Part shown: piece after piece, positions 28,335-40,539 of the stretch
Position numbering within the stretch: position 1 is the first letter of the stretch
How the letters are laid out: the number at the start of each line of letters is the position of its first letter
NCBI GenBank assembly: GCA_035048485.1
Contig: CM068592.1
Coordinates: 43,090,133-43,154,132, forward strand
From: Pteria penguin
Taxonomy: Eukaryota > Mollusca > Bivalvia > Pterioida > Pteriidae
Direction of reading: 5' to 3'
Length of the DNA stretch: 64,000 bases
Notes under the pieces: generated by a model
Database searches by the model: none
What the model was told of the DNA's origin: nothing
What the model saw: the letters and a program-made list of their open reading frames with translations, nothing else
Program-made: the position numbers and the translations under genes

Positions 28335-29258
28335 TATACTGTACGTGTACATATATTAGCGCAATCAAATTTTAGCGTAAAATGCTCGAAAGAGGGGTCG
28401 GCAGTATTTTAGCGTAGTCATGAATTAGCGCATTTGTCATGTTCGATTAGCGCAATTTATCCATTAAATCAGCGCAGTTTTGGGTAAAAAAAATAGTGCG
28501 TTTAAGTATCTTACGAGGAATTGAAATATATGCCACACGTGCGATTACCGAATCGGCTGGTATGACATGTTTGTCATTGGACATAATTAACGAGTACATG
28601 TACCTGGAGTTGTTAAACCGTTGATTGGCTTGGATGACAAGCGTCGGGTCAATTACCTTACTCAAAGTATATGCAGGGAATCAAATACAACCTCATTTCA
28701 TTCATGTTTATCCAATAACCTACCATATCATTGAAAGCAAAACACCTACTTATAATGATAAGTAATAATTTATTTTTAAAGAAAGACATATAGAAAACAA
28801 AATGCCATTCTTACATTTTACGGACGAAGCCATTGTTTTCATAAGTTGATATAAAATAAATTAATTGTATCGCTGACCGCTCTTTGCCTATAATTACGTA
28901 ATAGACGGTATTGTAGAAGCGATATGCTTAGCGGGGGATTAATTCCTAAACTTCAAACCACGTTTTTTTTTTTAATTCTTGCGTTGGTTTTGTGATAATC
29001 ATATCGACAGTATCCGGTAATGCAAACATCTTTAATAGATCGTTACTTGTGTCCTCTTTATGCTTTATCAAAATAAATGATGAATTTGTTTCTGATATTT
29101 ATTTGATAGACATAACTATAGAGTTGAAACGGAAGTGCCCATTTAATTCTATCGATCTCATGTACTTTATATTAGCGTAGTCATGAATTAGCGCACTTTG
29201 AACAGCGCTAATTGCGCTAAAATATGAATCCCGCTAAAATAAGTACACGTACAGTATA
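28335..29258. mobile_element. Non-autonomous DNA transposon, 924 bp
   Basis: Perfect 16-bp terminal inverted repeats: tatactgtacgtgtac at 28335-28350 and its complement at 29243-29258. A 3-bp direct repeat tca (28332-28334, 29259-29261) may be the target duplication. Subterminal ttagcg motifs occur at both ends, including tagcgtagtcatgaattagc at 28414 and 29174. No transposase is present; short ORFs inside are not convincing. Confidence 0.75.
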
Positions 29259-29539
29259 TCAACACGCTTTATATCCTTATTAGCTCAATGCCCATTGACA
29301 GAAACAGTAAATTTACTTTTGATTTAATAACAGAAAGGAAACAAGACATTTGACTGATTTGTAATGACAAAAGTAGCCACATACACAGGAGATAAGCATA
29401 TAAAAGGAAAACACGAAAACAGTCGATTGTTATGTATTTGCAATATCGACATGCGATAGTCAATTGAAGTCAGATGACTTCCCCTTTTTTCAAGTGGAAA
29501 GGCCATAAATATTCTATGTATCAACAAGAGTTGTTAGAA

Positions 29540-29905
29540 GAGATCAGTTTTTGTAAGTAGGTTAATCTTGACGGTTAAGCTCAAAACGTAAAAAAGATAC
29601 GTAATGAAAGATCTTGTAACGAGGAATACACACAAAATATTCAAAATCTTTCTCTCATTGATTACAAGGTATAACCAAGGTTTAATTTTTTTTTAAAGTA
29701 GGGCAAAGGTCAAGGGCACAAGGTCAAAATAGTGGTACCCAATGAATGGTCCTGGCACAAGGAATACACATGCGAAATATTAAAGCCCTATCTCTAATGG
29801 TTCTAAAGTTATGTTCCAGGTTAAATTTTTGTCTACGGACAACAACGACAACGGGGATAGAACAATAGCTCTCCGGACAGTCGTCCCGTCGGGCTAAAAT
29901 GAGAT
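29540..29905 (+). repeat. Dispersed repeat family D
   Basis: Blocks aaagatcttgtaacgaggaa, caaggtcaaaa, gcacaaggaatacacatgcg and aatagctctccggacagtcg recur at 33090-33530, 50630-50945 and, in part, 59090-59520. It is non-coding and the family is unknown to me. Confidence 0.6.
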
Positions 29906-30029
29906 GAGATCAGCAAGATTCAACCGATCTCTACCGATGTGAAAGTGAGCCAAGATCACTGAAATGTACGAGTCAATTTAAAATGAATACTGAAAAGTTC
30001 AATCGGAACATTTTGACCCCGAGATCACC

Positions 30030-30390
30030 ACAAAGATCATACGTCTTATATTGGACCCCTCCATAGACATACATTTATTTGAGCATTGCAAGTCAAGATG
30101 GCGGTGGGAACACCATGATGGGCCTTGTCAAAATATTTTTAGAGGAGACAAGGTTTTGAGACTCGTTCCCTCTGACTGTTAGTCGAAACTCCTTCAGGTC
30201 AAGGATCTGAGATCGTTGACAGACGGTCAGAGCCCGGTTTACTTATGTTAATATCGCTTCACATTTCTGATACTAGCATATTATTCCATTTAACGTTTCA
30301 TGTGAAAATTTTTATGACCTCTTGTCTTGAGAACCTGTTGATCCTCGTTCTCTATATGGAGAATTATTTCTTTTGAAATGTCTGTCCCTT
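30030..30390 (+). repeat. PLE family A 3' UTR, diverged
   Basis: gagcattgcaagtcaagatg, gggccttgtcaaaatatttt, ttccctctgactgttagtcg, gacagacggtcagagcccgg and ctctatatggagaattattt follow the order of the family A tail. It lies just downstream of the 3' end of the galactosyltransferase-like gene on the opposite strand. Confidence 0.6.
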
Positions 30391-30835
30391 TCAATAATTA
30401 TATTTCATATACAATATTGCAGTATTTAAACATTTGAACTCATAGTTAATTTATTGCATAATTGAGTATGTAGTTTCTTTTGAGCCACATAAAACAACAA
30501 AAATATTATTGTCAGTAGTTTGTAGAAAATATTTCTATTTAAACATATTTCCGATGTTTGTTTCAAACACATACAATAGTCCCTTCCCTCAGCATTAGGA
30601 AATTTTCTAATCTTCAAGAGTTTCGTTTATTTTTTTCTCCTTTATAATTTGGTGTCGTATTTATAGAATTGGCAAGTAATTGTTGGTGCGATTAGCAAAT
30701 CAGGAAACGGTTTCTGGTCCCGGCAACCTTGTCGTACATCTTGATTTCGAGTACCATGAGTATGGATTGTGATACGTAGCAGTTGGTATCACAGTCAATA
30801 GCATCATTACCTCAGAAACTGTTAACTTTGACCTA

Positions 30836-31822
30836 CTACGAAACAGATTTCTTCAAAGTGTGATCACAATTCCATTTCCAAATTTCTGTCATTAATGCTG
30901 GGTTGATATAATGAGACGTGACTAAATCATCACCTTTATAAGCGCATGAAACTGGTCTAAATAAACCGGAATGGAAATGCGTATTATCAATAAAATCATA
31001 TCCTAACACTGATATACAGAATCCAATAAATACATCCTCGAGAAAAATAAACGGAATATTATGATATTGATGCACTATTGCTTTTATAACATCGATGCTG
31101 GTGATGTATCCAGATCCTGAGCAATATCCCGGAAACACTGAAAAAGGATATAATTCTTTACTTATGTACCACTTAGATGTGAAGTTCCGATCTGGAGTAG
31201 CATTAAGTACACAATGTCCTGCAATTGCACTTTGAAGCGTTGCTGTATAGTTTTGAGACATTTTTATTAAATTTTTCACATTTACAAATGTATCATCGTC
31301 TGTCTTAAAGACATACTGAACATCCGGGCATGTCTGCAATACCCACTGAAATCCCATCATTGTCTTAAGAGTTAGATTGTAATAGGAATCTGTGAAATTA
31401 TGTTGTAATATATCGCCATATTTTGCATGTTCCTCCATAATATATTTTTGTACTTTCTTGCTTCTTGTCCATCCAAGTAGAAACACATATCGTATTATTC
31501 CGTTGTTTCCTTTCCATGGAGACAGCCAGGTCTTGCGGAGCGTTTGTCTTGCCACAAAATGTCGCTGAGCAGATGCTATTAGTATGATTATATTGATGCT
31601 GCTAGTGTTCGTTGTATGACAAATTTTCGTATTGGATATCAGTAAATTGAAATTGAAATGGGAACAGTTTTTACATGCAATATCTCTTTGTATATCTAAC
31701 TCACGCAAGGGAATGGTTTTCACAATTTTTGATTTGAGATAAATGAAGTGGACAATAAGCACAAAAAGTTCGGAAAGAATTACAAACAAAAGTATTATTT
31801 TGTATTTTCCCTTCATTTTCAT
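30836..31822 (-). CDS. Beta-1,3-galactosyltransferase-like protein (GT31), 328 aa
   Basis: This is a type II Golgi glycosyltransferase expected to transfer a hexose or N-acetylhexosamine from a UDP-sugar in beta-1,3 linkage; the exact donor and acceptor cannot be read from sequence. It has a short basic N-terminus, a signal-anchor helix (about 9-29), a stem, and the GT31 core. The core shows IIILIASAQRHFVARQTLRK (78-97) with TW following, FLLGW (114-118), the metal-binding DxD within FKTDDDTFVN (172-181), PGYCSGSGYI (231-240) and EDVFIG (262-267). Sequons at N52, N72, N142, N149, N191, N207 and N213 fit a secreted or lumenal domain. Length is normal for the family. The CDS is intronless, as in many family members. 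A pyrimidine-rich acceptor (tttttcttttctttttatag, ending at 31867 on the - strand) implies a separate 5' UTR exon. A polyadenylation signal lies at 30631-30626. No damage is seen. Confidence 0.9.
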   Translation of the reverse strand: MKMKGKYKIILLFVILSELFVLIVHFIYLKSKIVKTIPLRELDIQRDIACKNCSHFNFNLLISNTKICHTTNTSSINIIILIASAQRHFVARQTLRKTWLSPWKGNNGIIRYVFLLGWTRSKKVQKYIMEEHAKYGDILQHNFTDSYYNLTLKTMMGFQWVLQTCPDVQYVFKTDDDTFVNVKNLIKMSQNYTATLQSAIAGHCVLNATPDRNFTSKWYISKELYPFSVFPGYCSGSGYITSIDVIKAIVHQYHNIPFIFLEDVFIGFCISVLGYDFIDNTHFHSGLFRPVSCAYKGDDLVTSHYINPALMTEIWKWNCDHTLKKSVS

Positions 31823-31869
31823 TGGTTAAAGCACCATTCTTCTCTGTCGTCTCCACATATTAATATCTA

Positions 31870-32870
31870 TAAAAAGAAAAGAAAAACAATTGTGACATGC
31901 TATAAATCACATTGTTAAGTTTTATGTTTGAATTAACTAAGACATAGATATATAGGTACATGCTATAATTTACCGTACCAAGAATTTTCATCAAGGAGTT
32001 TTATTCGTAAACCTTTGAAGCTCAAACAAGTATTTCACTATAAAATTGGAGCTCCAATGCAAATCAATGTACCCTTGCCCTGCCACTTCCACACTTGCAA
32101 GACCTTATCATAGCAAACACTTATGTATCCCTGAAAATAAATAGTGAGAGCATGTGCTTAGAATGAGTGAGCATCTGTTGCTTTAGTCATACCTAACAGA
32201 AAGTGACTTCATGACAAGCCGTGTATAAATTACTTTTGTCATTCAGCTGAATTAGTTCTTGTATTTTCTTTCTTTTTATTTATTTTAGTAAAGAATTTTA
32301 AGGATTGCCCATATCATTGCAACTATTTTTGTCGCCATGTACATTTTAATTAAGAAGCCAGTACAAGAATCAAGGCCGTTAGCGGATTGTTGTTTACCAG
32401 TACTATCATCAGAGATCTTATTTTAATGTGCTCTAATTTCAATGTAAACTTCGCGAGTAAATTAGATGAGACATTCTAACCTTCAATTTTGAAATGATAA
32501 TAATTACACTGCATCCTGTAAATCGGATGCAATGCACAAACCTCTAGAAACTGTTGCAATCCAGCATATAGAAGTATGAATTCAGTTATATGGTGCACTA
32601 AAATGTATACACGTATATATATTTATTATGCTGTTTAATATTTAAAAGACGTCGTTCAATGAGCTTATCTGCCGTTCGCATTATGCATAAATTTGGTTAT
32701 CTACAAGCAGTGAATGACTTTATCGTGCAGTAACTGACAACTGAACTTAAAAGAAATAAGAGGCCCAAGTAAGCCTATATTGCTCATCTGAACAAAGTTT
32801 TGCTTATTTTCAACTGACAGCTTGTAAATAATTGTAGATAAATGAATAAATAAATATATAATAAATATAT
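31870..32870. other. No gene recognised upstream of the galactosyltransferase-like gene
   Basis: Probably contains the 5' UTR intron and promoter of the - strand gene. Nothing else is recognised. Confidence 0.4.
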
Positions 32871-32874
32871 TCCC

Positions 32875-33020
32875 TGGTTGAAGGACTTTTGCGACGGGTG
32901 TTGCATGCTACCAGGGAACTCTTACTTATATTTGTCTGAATATGACAATATACACGATATCATCCTTTTATTCCATGGACTATCAGATATGGTTTACCCT
33001 TCAGTACTTCTTTGTTTTTA
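32875..33020 (+). repeat. Dispersed repeat family C
   Basis: gacttttgcgacgggtgttg, atttgtctgaatatgacaat, atacacgatatcatcctttt, tccatggactatcagatatg. Same order as 6140-6320. Confidence 0.55.
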
Positions 33021-33089
33021 ACATGTGACTACATTTTTTACTGAAAACTGAATGTAAAATTTGAATCATCATCAACATTAATCAATTGT

Positions 33090-33530
33090 TTATGTAGGCT
33101 AAATTAAAAGGCGTGTTCCTGATGGGATTGTTCAATGACCTGAAAATATTTTCTATCTCACCTAAGGCATTATGAGCTAAAATACAGCAAGTTTTATCGA
33201 TGACAATATAGCTCGTCATGTATTTTCAATGCTTTCTTAATTCAAAAACAAGTCTAAGGTAAAAGTCAAAAGCTTACCAGATGAAAGCTCCGGTAAAATG
33301 AATCTACATGTAAAATCCCTATCTCTAATATTTCAATAAAAAGTTCAGGTAACAGTTTTGGAAAAGGTCAACTTCAACGTCAAGGTCACAAGGGAAACTC
33401 ATGGTATCAAATTATAGCTTACATGCTGTTCAAAGTTTAAAGTTCAAAGTTTTTGGGCACGAGTACGCCGACGCCGACGTGCATTAGAGTGAAAATAGCC
33501 CTCCGGACATTTCTTCCCTGAGAGCTAAAA
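33090..33530 (+). repeat. Dispersed repeat family D
   Basis: Contains caacttcaacgtcaaggtca, agttcaaagtttttgggcac and gccctccggacatttcttcc, in the order seen at 29540-29905. Confidence 0.5.
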
Positions 33531-34560
33531 ACGCATTTTTATAGGAAATGGTTTAAGCATCTAAGGAATGAGATATCAAAATAATGCCTATTTATTTACT
33601 AACTTATCTACTTATAGACACCCATTACAGTACATTATATTTATCGAATTCATTTGACAGTTTAAATGTAAAGCATATTGCTGCATAACACATATAAGAA
33701 CAGATATAAGTGTAACCTTAAGGTATAATTAGAGTTTAAACTAAATATACGTCTAATAATATAGTGCACAATATAAGCATTTCCACAACTTTTATCTATT
33801 CAGGGAATCTATGTGCGTATAAAGTAAAATATTTGAAGAGCACACTAATAACGGCACTAGCATTTTAAATCCACTATCAGTGTCACGAAATGAAGTTATG
33901 AGTTTCTTCGAGATATAAATCAACAACAACCACATAAGATGTCTAGCACTTTTTAATTATTCGAGTTCTCTTCAGATTGCTCTAATTGTCTTTAACATTA
34001 CTCGAGCTCTCTCAACAATGGTATGCAAGCGGTGCAATAATACAAGTTTCTACAACATCAGTACGATCATGTACTAAAGGTTCGCAATAAACAAAAATTC
34101 AAAACATTTCTTAAGTAAAAAGAATAAATACATAACATCGGACAAAGTCGCTATGTCTACTACTGACTGTCTACTTTTCAGTGCTTTTGTATTGACATGA
34201 AATATATACTTAAAATGCTCCGTCATGAAATTATGTAAATCATTCTAAACCTAAGGAGTATCTCCCTCGTGCATAGCTCTGTCCTTAGATTGATTCTTTT
34301 GCTCACTTTTTCGGTCATTTTGGTTTTAATACTGCTCTTCAAATATTTATATAATAAGAGAATTCCAACCATTCGGCCACGAGCATCACTGAAGAGATAT
34401 AACTTATCGAAATGTGCATCTGGTGCACAAAATTAAAAGGTATATATGTTCTGTATTTATATGAACAAAAGAGCAAACAAGAATAATAACATAAAAGATA
34501 TCATGAAATATAAGATTCAGACTTGGTACCGACATAAGACGGTCAATTAAAGTGACTCTC
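33530..34560. other. No feature recognised
   Basis: AT-rich sequence without convincing ORF or repeat. Confidence 0.4.
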
Positions 34561-34599
34561 TAACTCCCTCCATTTATCCATCTACTTGCCGGTCGGTCA

Positions 34600-34740
34600 G
34601 TCTGTCTTTCTATCTTTTTATCTATCTATCTTTCTACCTATGTATGTATGTATGTATGTATGTATGTATGTATGTATGTATGTATGTATGTATGTGTGTG
34701 TATGCATGCATGCTTGTGTCTGTCTGTCTGTTTGTTTATA
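34600..34740 (+). repeat. TATC / TATG / TGTC compound microsatellite
   Basis: Tetranucleotide runs: tctatctatctttctaccta, a (tatg)n block at about 34638-34695, then (tgtc)n. Confidence 0.9.
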
Positions 34741-34839
34741 AATCTATCTGCCTTGTCCTCCTTTAGTTTGAAAGGCCTTTATCTAACTACTCTTGTATTA
34801 AATAGTTTTACCCAAAGCCGGCCATCTATTTCAATAGAT

Positions 34840-35009
34840 GGTTGGTTGGTTGATTGGTGTTTTACATCGCTTTCAACAATATTTCAGTTATATCGCGACA
34901 TGGAAGCAGGAGGTTACCAACCTCTTAAACATAGTGGCGCAACCCGGGAATCGAACCCGGATCGTCGGCGCCACAAGCCAAGCGCTTAACCACTACACCA
35001 CGCCTGCCC
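34840..35009 (-). mobile_element. SINE-1 copy with 14-bp target-site duplication
   Basis: The element is flanked by ctatttcaatagat at 34826-34839 and 35010-35023. The - strand starts ggggcaggcgtggtgtagtg (A box), has a B box (ggttcgattccc), a body with gaggttggtaacctcctgct, and the tail gatgtaaaacaccaatcaac. It is full length, with a tRNA-derived head. Confidence 0.88.
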
Positions 35010-35029
35010 CTATTTCAATAGATCTGAAG

Positions 35030-35500
35030 TTTGAACAAAGATTGTACACTTATAAAGTCACAGACTCAAAGTCATACATTAATATAGTAATATTAATAAG
35101 TGATAGATATATTGTAATCTTGAAAAGGTCATATATCTACAAGATGTTGCCATTTCTGTGCAAATGTCACATTATTCATATTTCTCAATAAATATTTTTT
35201 TTTAAAATCCCCCTATGGTTGGAATCAATTTCCTCAGCAGCTTTTGTTTGAATATGTAATTTTTCACTAGAAGGATTCAGAGATTAATAATCTTAAACCT
35301 TTTCGCCAAAAAGCACATCTGTGGTATTTAGGATAACTGTTGCTTAAAAACTTCTGACCACTATTCCACTGATTCTCCAAATAGAGTTTGCATGTATACA
35401 TTCATAAAACAAGTAAGAGATTCAGTAGATTCTGAGTAAAAAGTGCATTTTCCAGTTTCATGAAGCACTATTTTGAATACATATGAATTTGTGTTTACAA
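35030..35500. other. No feature recognised
   Basis: AT-rich flank of the 51-bp satellite. Open frames here run into the array and are not genes. Confidence 0.4.
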
Positions 35501-35526
35501 TTCGATGTTGGAACCACAGGAGCTTT

Positions 35527-37842
35527 GTGTTTTTGTTATATTATGTAAGCATGCGCAGTGGTTCTCCCACTATTTTGTGTCTTTTGTTATATTATGTAAG
35601 CATACGCAGTGGTTCTGCCATTATTTTGTGTCTTTTGTTATATTATGTAAGCATACGCAGTGGTTCTCCCACTGTTTTGTGTCTTTTGTTATATTATGTA
35701 AGCATACGCAGTGGTTCTCCCTCTATTTTGTGTCTTTTGTTATATCATGTAAGCATACGCAGTGGTTCTCCCACTTTTTTGTGTCTTTTGTTATATTATG
35801 TAAGCATACGCAGTGGTTCTCCCACTATTTTGTGTCTTTTGTTATATTATGTAAGCATACGCAGTGGTTCTCCCACTATTTTGTGTCTTTTGTTATATCA
35901 TGTAAGCATATGCAGTGGTTCTCCCACTATTTTGTGTCTTTTGTTATATCATGTAAGCATACGCAGTGGTTCTCCCACTATTTTGTGTCTTTTGTTATAT
36001 CATGTAAGCATACGCAGTGGTTCTCCCACTATTTTGTGTCTTTTGTTATATCATGTAAGCATACGCAGTGGTTCTCCCACTATTTTGTGTCTTTTGTTAT
36101 ATTATGTAAGCATACGCAGTGGTTCTCCCACTATTTTGTGTCTTTTGTTATATTATGTAAGCATACGCAGTGGTTCTCCCACTATTTTGTGTCTTTTGTT
36201 ATATTATGTAAGCATACGCAGTGGTTCTCCCACTATTTTGTGTCTTTTGTTATATCATGTAAGCATACGCAGTGGTTCTCCCACTTTTTTGTGTCTTTTG
36301 TTATATCATGTAAGCATACGCAGTGGTTCTCCCACTATTTTGTGTCTTGTTATATCATGTAAGCATACGCAGTGGTTCTCCCACTATTTTGTGTCTTTTG
36401 TTATATCATGTAAGCATACGCAGTGGTTCTCCCATTATTTTGTGTCTTTTGTTATATCATGTAAGCATACGCAGTGGTTCTCCCACTATTTTGTGTCTTT
36501 TGTTATATTATGTAAGCATATGCAGTGGTTCTCCCACTATTTTGTGTCTTTTGTTATATCATGTAAGCATACGAAGTGGTTCTCCCACTATTTTGTGTCT
36601 TTTGTTATATCATGTAAGCATACGCAGTGGTTCTCCCACTATTTTGTGTCTTTTGTTATATTATGTAAGCATACGCAGTGGTTCTCCCACTATTTTGTGT
36701 CTTTTGTTATATTATGTAAGCATACGCAGTGGTTCTCCCACTATTTTGTGTCTTTTGTTATATTATGTAAGCATACGCAGTGGTTCTCCCACTATTTTGT
36801 GTCTTTTGTTATATTATGTAAGCATACGCAGTGGTTCTCCCACTATTTTGTGTCTTTTGTTATATCATGTAAGCATACGCAGTGGTTCTCCCACTATTTT
36901 GTGTCTTTTTTTTATATCATGTAAGCATACGCAGTGGTTCTCCCACTATTTTGTGTCTTTTGTTATATTATATAAGCATACGCAGTGGTTCTCCCACTAT
37001 TTTGTGTCTTTTGTTATATTATGTAAGCATACGCAGTGGTTCTCCCACTATTTTGTGTCTTTTGTTATATCATGTAAGCATACGCAGTGGTTCTCCCACT
37101 ATTTTGTGTCTTTTTTTTATATCATGTAAGCATACGCAGTGGTTCTCCCACTATTTTGTGTCTTTTGTTATATTATGTAAGCATACGCAGTGGTTCTCCC
37201 ACTATTTTGTATCTTTTGCTATATCATGTAAGCATACGCAGTGGTTCTCCCACTATTTTGTGTCTTTTGTTATATCATGCAAGCATACGCAGTGGTTCTC
37301 CCACTATTTTGTGTCTTTTGTTATATCATGTAAGCATACGCAGTGGTTCTCCAACTATTTTGTGTCTTTTGTTATATTATGTAAGCATACGCAGTGGTTC
37401 TCCCACTATTTTGTGTCTTTTGTTATATCATGTAAGCATACGCAGTGGTTCTTCCACTATTTTGTGTCTTTTGTTATATTATGTAAGCATACGCAGTGGT
37501 TCTCCCACTATTTTGTGTCTTTTGTTATATTATGTAAGCATACACAGTGGTTCTCCCACTATTTTGTATCTTTTGTTATATTATGTAAATTTTGTTATAT
37601 TATGTAAGCATACACAGTGGTTCTCCCACTATTTTGTGTCTTTTGTTATATTATGTAAGCATACGCAGTGGTTCTCCCACTATTTTGTGTCTTTTGTTAT
37701 ATCATGTAAGCATACGCAGTGGTTCTCCCACTATTTTGTGTCTTTTGTTATATTATGTAAGCATACGCAGTGGTTCTCCCACTATTTTGTGTCTTTTGTT
37801 ATATTATGTAAGCATACGCAGTGGTTCTCCCATTATTTTGTA
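35527..37842 (+). repeat. 51-bp satellite array, about 45 units, 2.3 kb
   Basis: The unit is approximately gtaagcatacgcagtggttc plus tcccactattttgtgtcttt plus tgttatattat. Exact 51-bp steps are visible, for example atacgcagtg at 36061 and 36112. Variants include ttatatcatg/ttatattatg, a 2-nt loss near 36348, +1 T near 36907 and 37110, and a partial unit at about 37585. Because 51 is a multiple of three and two forward phases lack stops, very long ORFs (up to 483 codons, 17-residue repeats) appear. I treat them as artefacts of the array. Confidence 0.95.
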
Positions 37843-37849
37843 TTAAAGA

Positions 37850-38925
37850 TAGTTTGTATTTCAAGTTTAATTTCCTTTTTAATTTTTGAAAATTAATAAA
37901 TCATATATGTATTTTGAACCTCTCGTGTCTTTTGTTAAAGCCTTGGTTACACTGGGAATAAATTAAAATTGTTAGTTATATATAGTGGTTGTATTTCTTT
38001 GGCTCAAATTCAAACTTTTCAGTAAGTAAATGCTACGGCCCATAGTAGATAGTAAAAGTACTTGTATATTGCATTTATTGCAAAAAACTCTATGGCTCAT
38101 TAAAGCTCCCGTTTCATTGCATAAAACGTATATGATATACACCTTTGCAGAATATACTCTTGTTATCTATTTTAATATCAGTTTTATACCATAGTGTGGT
38201 TAATATGTACATTCATCATCAAAAGTATTTAAAACTTCAGAGAATGTAGACAGCATCTTTCCAAAATTGATCAACACTGATTTTTTTTTAATACTTGATA
38301 TAATCAGTGCCAGATGTATGTACATTATAGAGGTTTATAGGAAATATATCATGCAATATCAGCAACCTGAATGTATTTTCTAAGTTCAAAATTCTTCTAA
38401 ACCAGGTGACCTTAAGAATTTTTCAAATAGACTGGACGCAAATCATCCTGAGTCCTCCATTTTTAAAATCCTGAGTGTTATTTTTTCTTGCTATCCTGTC
38501 TGTTTTGTTATTCCAAATATGTCAAAGAGGTATAACTGTAATCAGGACTGCTAAAACGCCATCATTAGTATGTATCGATGTATTTATTTTTAATGGACAG
38601 TACATTACCATTGATATATTTGGATGTTATCTTTTAGGTCTTTGCTAGTTGCTTCTTGTTAACACAGAAGCATTTGCATATTTCAGCTTTGCACGAAAAG
38701 AAGAAAGGAGGATGAGTTACTACATATATTACAATAGTTTCTATAGCACTATCAACCACAAAGACATCCATTCATGATACAGTGATACTTGATTCCCATT
38801 TCTTTTACCCCAGTGAATTAAAAATCGTGGAGACCAACATTTTACCTTATTACTTACGAATCCATCACGCTGAAACTCACATTGTATCCGTATTTTCAAT
38901 ACACAGAAAGTAAAAAACGAAGAAG
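37850..38925. other. No feature recognised
   Basis: AT-rich sequence with no convincing ORF or assigned repeat. Confidence 0.4.
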
Positions 38926-38929
38926 TACC

Positions 38930-39015
38930 GAAGGGTAAACCATATCCCATAGTCCATGGAATAAAAGGACAATATCGTGTATAGTGTCATATTCAGACAA
39001 ATGCGAAAACAAAAT
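38930..39015 (-). repeat. Dispersed repeat family C fragment
   Basis: Antisense of the tccatggacta, acactatacacgatattgtc and atttgtctgaatatg series. Confidence 0.55.
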
Positions 39016-39692
39016 GTGAAAGACTTTAGTTTTGCATATTTCATAAAATGTCACGAAGTGGTATGTTCATGCGATATAAATTATTCAATTATTCACACAC
39101 AGAATTAACAAAAGCATGTAGGCTGTTTTAAAATGTACGAGTACGATTTGAATTCCCAACGCATTGTATTATATACAACAATATCTTGTAAATGTTCATA
39201 TACATCAGAACATCATAGGTATAATACACCTTGAATGTACTTTTAACGACTTAAAATCATCAAACTTCTTGCCAATATTGTTTTATTGACATATTATTTA
39301 ATAATTATCAAATTGTCTATACAACGTCGTTACAATCATACAGGAGGCAGAGTCGTCTATATGGCAATAGGTGAATATCACGTGATCACAGGTTTTTTTC
39401 GGACACTTGAAAATTAATGCATTTGTATTACTAAAGGAATGAAAATACTTTTATAAAAATAAATATTTTGTAATGTTGTACCGTGACACGTATTTACAAA
39501 CAGAGCCATAAGTAGACCCGTTTTAGTTTGAAGTGTAATGCTAAAATAAAATAAGTTTCATTCTTTGTGTTAAATTTCTTGTGACTAACATTCTGTACAA
39601 AATATGGAAATTCGAATATCAGGGGAACAGAGATTTATAATAGATTTAGATATAGATTATCAAATGGTTCTGCTGTTTATCATTCCAGAGCA

Positions 39693-39821
39693 CGGCGCCG
39701 ACGATCCGGGTTCGATTCCCGGGTTGCGCCACTATGTTTAAGAGGTTGGTAACCTCCTGCTTCCATGTTGCGATATAACTGAAATATTGTTGAAAGCGAC
39801 GTAAAACACCAATCAACCAAC
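39693..39821 (+). mobile_element. SINE-1 copy, 5' truncated, 12-bp TSD
   Basis: Flanked by cattccagagca at 39681-39692 and 39822-39833. It begins at the anticodon-side part of the head (gccgacgatccgggttcgat), so the A box is missing. Body and tail are intact. The truncation is consistent with LINE-mediated insertion. Confidence 0.88.
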
Positions 39822-39989
39822 CATTCCAGAGCATCACTAGTCCAGATTTCAATGCTACCGTATTGATACGACAGTGTTTAAATTTTTTAAATTATCCAAC
39901 GTATATAAGTATTACCCCTTACGCATACCTATTCCTATACACATTTAACTCCATATACGGTCAGTTCTGAAACGGACTCAATCATTAAG

Positions 39990-40190
39990 GTGAATATTTC
40001 CAGTTTAAGTGACAAGGATATAGAGAAAACAGAAGGCATCTGACTAAGCTGTATGAGAAATCGTCAAAGACATGCAAATAAAACATGATTAACACATTTT
40101 CTCTTTTAATTGACCGTCCTAAAACGTTATCATAACTACAGTACAAAAACGACATCGTAACTACAGTACAATCGAATAATTTTGCATGAA
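39990..40190 (-). repeat. Diverged PLE family A tail
   Basis: Shows the antisense blocks gaaggcatctgactaagctg and tgacaaaca-like text, with two overlapping duplicates of catcgtaactacagtacaat-like sequence at about 40125-40175. The conserved core is lost. Confidence 0.4.
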
Positions 40191-40479
40191 GGAAATACTC
40201 CTTAATTTGAGAGCAATTTTCTAAATAAAACTGTAATAAATTTGAGGTGCATATAGCGAGGTTCAGTACAAAATCACGACAAATAACTAGGCTTGTAATA
40301 TCCTCACTTTTCCAGCAACGTCCATTTATAATAAATATCAAAGCATATATAATTTAGTGAACCATATGTCCATTTCGAAAACTAATGTAGTTTTTCCTTT
40401 GTGGTCCCCTTACCTAGAATCAACTTAAGTGACGGATGTTGTTAACAAACTGGAGCTGTTTACATTCCCCTGCCATCTC

Positions 40480-40532
40480 ATCCTCGGTTCTCCATGGCAG
40501 CGGTAGCGCAAATACCATGGGGAACCGAGGAT
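40480..40532. repeat. Short hairpin
   Basis: atcctcggttctccatgg (40480-40497) pairs, with a single mismatch, with ccatggggaaccgaggat (40515-40532) around a 17-nt loop. Function unknown. Confidence 0.55.
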
Positions 40533-40539
40533 GCTGCCA

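Noticed and set aside
35527..37842. CRISPR-like array (regular direct repeats)
   Set aside because: The whole 51-bp unit repeats without unique spacers, in a eukaryotic context. It is a satellite.
35473..37896. Long + strand ORFs (up to 483 codons) with 17-residue repeats
   Set aside because: They come from a 51-bp satellite whose period is a multiple of three. The same DNA is open in two phases, frames hop at small indels, and no splice signals, signal peptide or non-repeat coding flank support a protein.
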